A stretch of DNA of 8,692 bases from Paracoccaceae bacterium. Lineage in GTDB: Bacteria; Pseudomonadota; Alphaproteobacteria; Rhodobacterales; Rhodobacteraceae. A model generated the notes under the pieces. It did not search any database, was not told the DNA's origin, and worked only from the letters and a program-made list of their open reading frames with translations. Of the stretch, positions 7,061 through 8,692 are shown piece after piece. The translations under genes were made by a program, and so were the position numbers. The number at the start of each line of letters is the position of its first letter. Within the stretch, counting starts at the first letter, position 1. The stretch is from positions 1 to 8,692 of the forward strand of contig CABZJG010000073.1 in NCBI GenBank assembly GCA_902525995.1. Direction: 5' to 3'.

Positions 7061-7815
7061 CCGTCAACCAAACTTTTGTGATAGCCTTGATGTAAACCCG
7101 CGTTCTTCATGGCCTGCGATGCCGCATAATGGTCATAAGAAAGATGATGAAGCTTTGGTTTTTGGTTTTCAAGAACGGCAAATCGGGTGCGTGGATCACC
7201 GCAATGCTCAGGCATCCCAATGGCGCCCGCATTAATCCAGGTCACAGGGCCAATTTGACGGGTAAATGCAAATCCGCAATGCCCCGCGACCACCAGATCG
7301 ACGTCACCCACATAATGCCGAAGCAATTTGATTTCAGTTTCAAATTCCGATTGGGGCGAATTGGGCCATAAAAAACGCGCAATATCACTTACACCGCCAT
7401 GAATAACGGCTGCGCGCAATCCTTGATGGGCAAAGATGATAATATCTGGTAAAGTCGTCATCCAGCGGCGTAGATCAGTACGCAACTGCCCATTTGCAAA
7501 GCGGTACCAGCCAGCAGACAGACGATCACACAAACTTCCCTCTTCAAATCCACAGCCGCAGTCCTGCGCGTCAGTGGCCAGTTGTTTTTCACAGTTCCCG
7601 GCCACCATAGCCGCGCCAGATGTCCAGATTAAATCAACCGTTTCGTTTGGCTGCGCACAGTAAGCCACAGAATCGCCTGTCATAATACGATGATCATCCT
7701 CGATTTTATGCTCAGTGGCCCAATCCAACATGGCGCGTGTTGCATGGGCATTCGAATAGCTGCCACCAAATAGCAACACTGGCTCATCGCGCGCGCGCAA
7801 ATCGATATATTCCAT
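7000..7815 (-). CDS. Calcineurin-like phosphoesterase homologue with altered metal site
   Basis: A 271-residue cytoplasmic protein related to the YfcE/MJ0936-type metallophosphoesterases. Family landmarks in order: FGGSYSNAHAT (16-26) where the D-x-H-G-N motif should be, TGDSVAYCAQPNE (46-58) for the GD motif, VAGNCEKQL (71-79) for GNHD/E, VIHGGVSDIARF (137-148) for the HG motif, and AGHCGFAF (177-184) for GHxH, followed by WINAGAIGMP. Asp48, Asn74, His139 and His179 are kept, but the first Asp and His, the catalytic His (Cys75 here) and the last His (Gly181 here) are gone. Seven cysteines are present, three in DCGCGFEEGSLC (85-96). The start is an ATG with AAGGGA 7 nt upstream. I recall close relatives with the same substitutions in Rhodobacteraceae, so this is probably a conserved subfamily rather than decay. 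Substrate and activity are unknown. Confidence 0.88.
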   Translation of the reverse strand: MEYIDLRARDEPVLLFGGSYSNAHATRAMLDWATEHKIEDDHRIMTGDSVAYCAQPNETVDLIWTSGAAMVAGNCEKQLATDAQDCGCGFEEGSLCDRLSAGWYRFANGQLRTDLRRWMTTLPDIIIFAHQGLRAAVIHGGVSDIARFLWPNSPQSEFETEIKLLRHYVGDVDLVVAGHCGFAFTRQIGPVTWINAGAIGMPEHCGDPRTRFAVLENQKPKLHHLSYDHYAASQAMKNAGLHQGYHKSLVDGYWPSEEVLPAELRRELAIG

Positions 7816-7885
7816 CTGATGATCCCTTGATCCGCTGGCGCGGAAACCCCATAACAGTCAGGACGTTAATACTGAACCGAGGAAA
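7816..7885. promoter_or_regulatory. Divergent gap between the phosphoesterase and CNNM genes
   Basis: This 70-bp gap must contain start signals for both flanking genes. The leftward gene has a good ribosome site (AAGGGA at 7823-7828 on the minus strand); the rightward one has GAGGA at 7879-7883. A small hairpin, TCCGC (7831-7835) and GCGGA (7840-7844) with a 4-nt loop, lies in the middle. No convincing -35/-10 pair was found. Confidence 0.3.
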
Positions 7886-8692
7886 ATGGAACCGACATCT
7901 TTGATGAATGACACAGCTTTTTGGATCACAGTGGTTGCGATCCTAGGCTTGCTGGTGCTTTCAGGCTTTTTTTCAGGCAGCGAAACGGCGCTCACAGCGG
8001 CGTCACGGGCCAAGCTGCGATCTTTGGCGGACAAAGGGTCGCGCGGTGCGCAAAGAGCGCTGGATATCACCGAAGACAATGAACGTCTGATCGGATCTGT
8101 CCTGCTGGGCAATAATCTAGTTAATATTTTAGCCACTTCGCTGGCAACCGCGCTGTTCACGCGGCTGTTTGGCGAGTCTGGTGTAGCCCTTGCAACTTTG
8201 GTTATGACCCTGCTTATTTTGATTTTTGCAGAAGTTTTGCCAAAGTCTTATGCCATCACCAATGCGGAAACGGCGGCATCGCGCGCCAGTTGGCCTATTC
8301 AATTAATCACGTCAATTTTTGCACCCATTGTGTCAGCCGTGCGCTGGCTGGTCCGGGGTGTTTTGCGGATATTTGGCGTTAAAACCGATGCAAATCAGCA
8401 GATTCACGCAGTGCGCGATGAAATTGCAGGCGCTCTTAAACTGGGCCATTCCGAAGGCGTGGTGGAAAAAGAGGACCGCGACCGCATTTTAGGCGCACTT
8501 GATTTGTCTGATCGTACCGTTGAGGAAATCATGCTGCACCGATCCAGCATTGAAATGATTGATGCCGATCAAACGCCGATGGATATCCTGAACCAATGTT
8601 TGGAAAGCAGCCACACACGGCTACCGGTCTATAAAAACGAACCCGAGAACATTATCGGCGTCATCCATGCCAAAGATTTGGCCCGTACCATG
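7886..8692 (+). CDS. CNNM/CorC-type membrane protein with CBS domains (3' end cut by window edge)
   Basis: Inner-membrane protein of the DUF21/CNNM family, often labelled hemolysin or CorC-like; characterised relatives move or regulate Mg2+ and other divalent cations. The frame is open for 269 codons and leaves the window without a stop. Residues 1-165 are the CNNM membrane domain: hydrophobic segments near 12-30, 68-91, 97-117 and 137-160, with family motifs SGFFSGSETAL (26-36), GNNLVNI (75-81) and FAEVLPKSYA (114-123). A linker (175-212, DEIAGALKLGHSEGVVEKED) leads into the first CBS domain (about 214-267, including THTRLPVY-like SSHTRLPVYK). A second CBS and a CorC/HlyC C-terminal domain would be expected to the right. 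The ATG at 7886 follows GAGGA by only 2 nt; an ATG at codon 7 (7904) is possible but lacks a ribosome site. In relatives, as I recall, this gene often follows aroK-aroB, unlike here. Confidence 0.93.
   Translation, partial: MEPTSLMNDTAFWITVVAILGLLVLSGFFSGSETALTAASRAKLRSLADKGSRGAQRALDITEDNERLIGSVLLGNNLVNILATSLATALFTRLFGESGVALATLVMTLLILIFAEVLPKSYAITNAETAASRASWPIQLITSIFAPIVSAVRWLVRGVLRIFGVKTDANQQIHAVRDEIAGALKLGHSEGVVEKEDRDRILGALDLSDRTVEEIMLHRSSIEMIDADQTPMDILNQCLESSHTRLPVYKNEPENIIGVIHAKDLARTM

Noticed and set aside
7858..8160. 100-codon minus-strand open frame at the right end
   Set aside because: It is antisense to the CNNM membrane domain, which is clearly coding on the plus strand.
1..8692. 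Phage defence, mobile island or CRISPR content
   Set aside because: All recognised genes are housekeeping or transport families, no transposase, integrase other than XerD, toxin or repeat array is present, and composition looks even across the window.

Overview
The window looks like ordinary chromosome from an alphaproteobacterium, most likely a marine member of the Rhodobacteraceae (Roseobacter-type). This rests on my memory of protein families: the exported helical protein beside xerD, the Cys-rich phosphoesterase-like protein and the aroK-aroB pair all read like Rhodobacteraceae versions. Base composition by eye is near 50% G+C, moderate for that family. No rRNA, tRNA, CRISPR array, insertion sequence or phage gene was seen. 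Genes are packed tightly and no gene-free stretch exceeds about 150 bases.

Layout, left to right. (1) The 3' part of a double-ATPase gene of a peptide/opine/nickel-type ABC importer enters from the left edge; its permeases and binding protein, if adjacent, lie outside. (2) A 151-bp gap leads to ssb, the single-stranded DNA-binding protein. (3) Converging on ssb from the other strand is a two-gene operon, aroK then aroB (shikimate kinase and 3-dehydroquinate synthase), with overlapping reading frames. (4) A 117-bp divergent control region separates aroK from a rightward operon. That operon holds a 49-residue single-pass membrane protein, a 510-residue exported protein with no recognised domain, and the tyrosine recombinase xerD, each overlapping the next. 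(5) A leftward gene encodes a calcineurin-like phosphoesterase homologue with an altered metal site; its 3' end overlaps xerD by 61 bp, tail to tail. (6) Divergent from it, a CNNM/CorC-type membrane protein with CBS domains runs off the right edge.

How the genes fit together: aroK and aroB serve the shikimate pathway to aromatic amino acids. ssb and xerD are both DNA-maintenance genes but in separate transcription units. The two unknown envelope proteins are translationally linked to xerD, so they may share its expression without sharing its function.

I found no convincing new multi-gene system. The most interesting points are the phosphoesterase homologue, which appears to have lost exactly one of its two metal sites, and the small membrane protein plus exported protein coupled to xerD.
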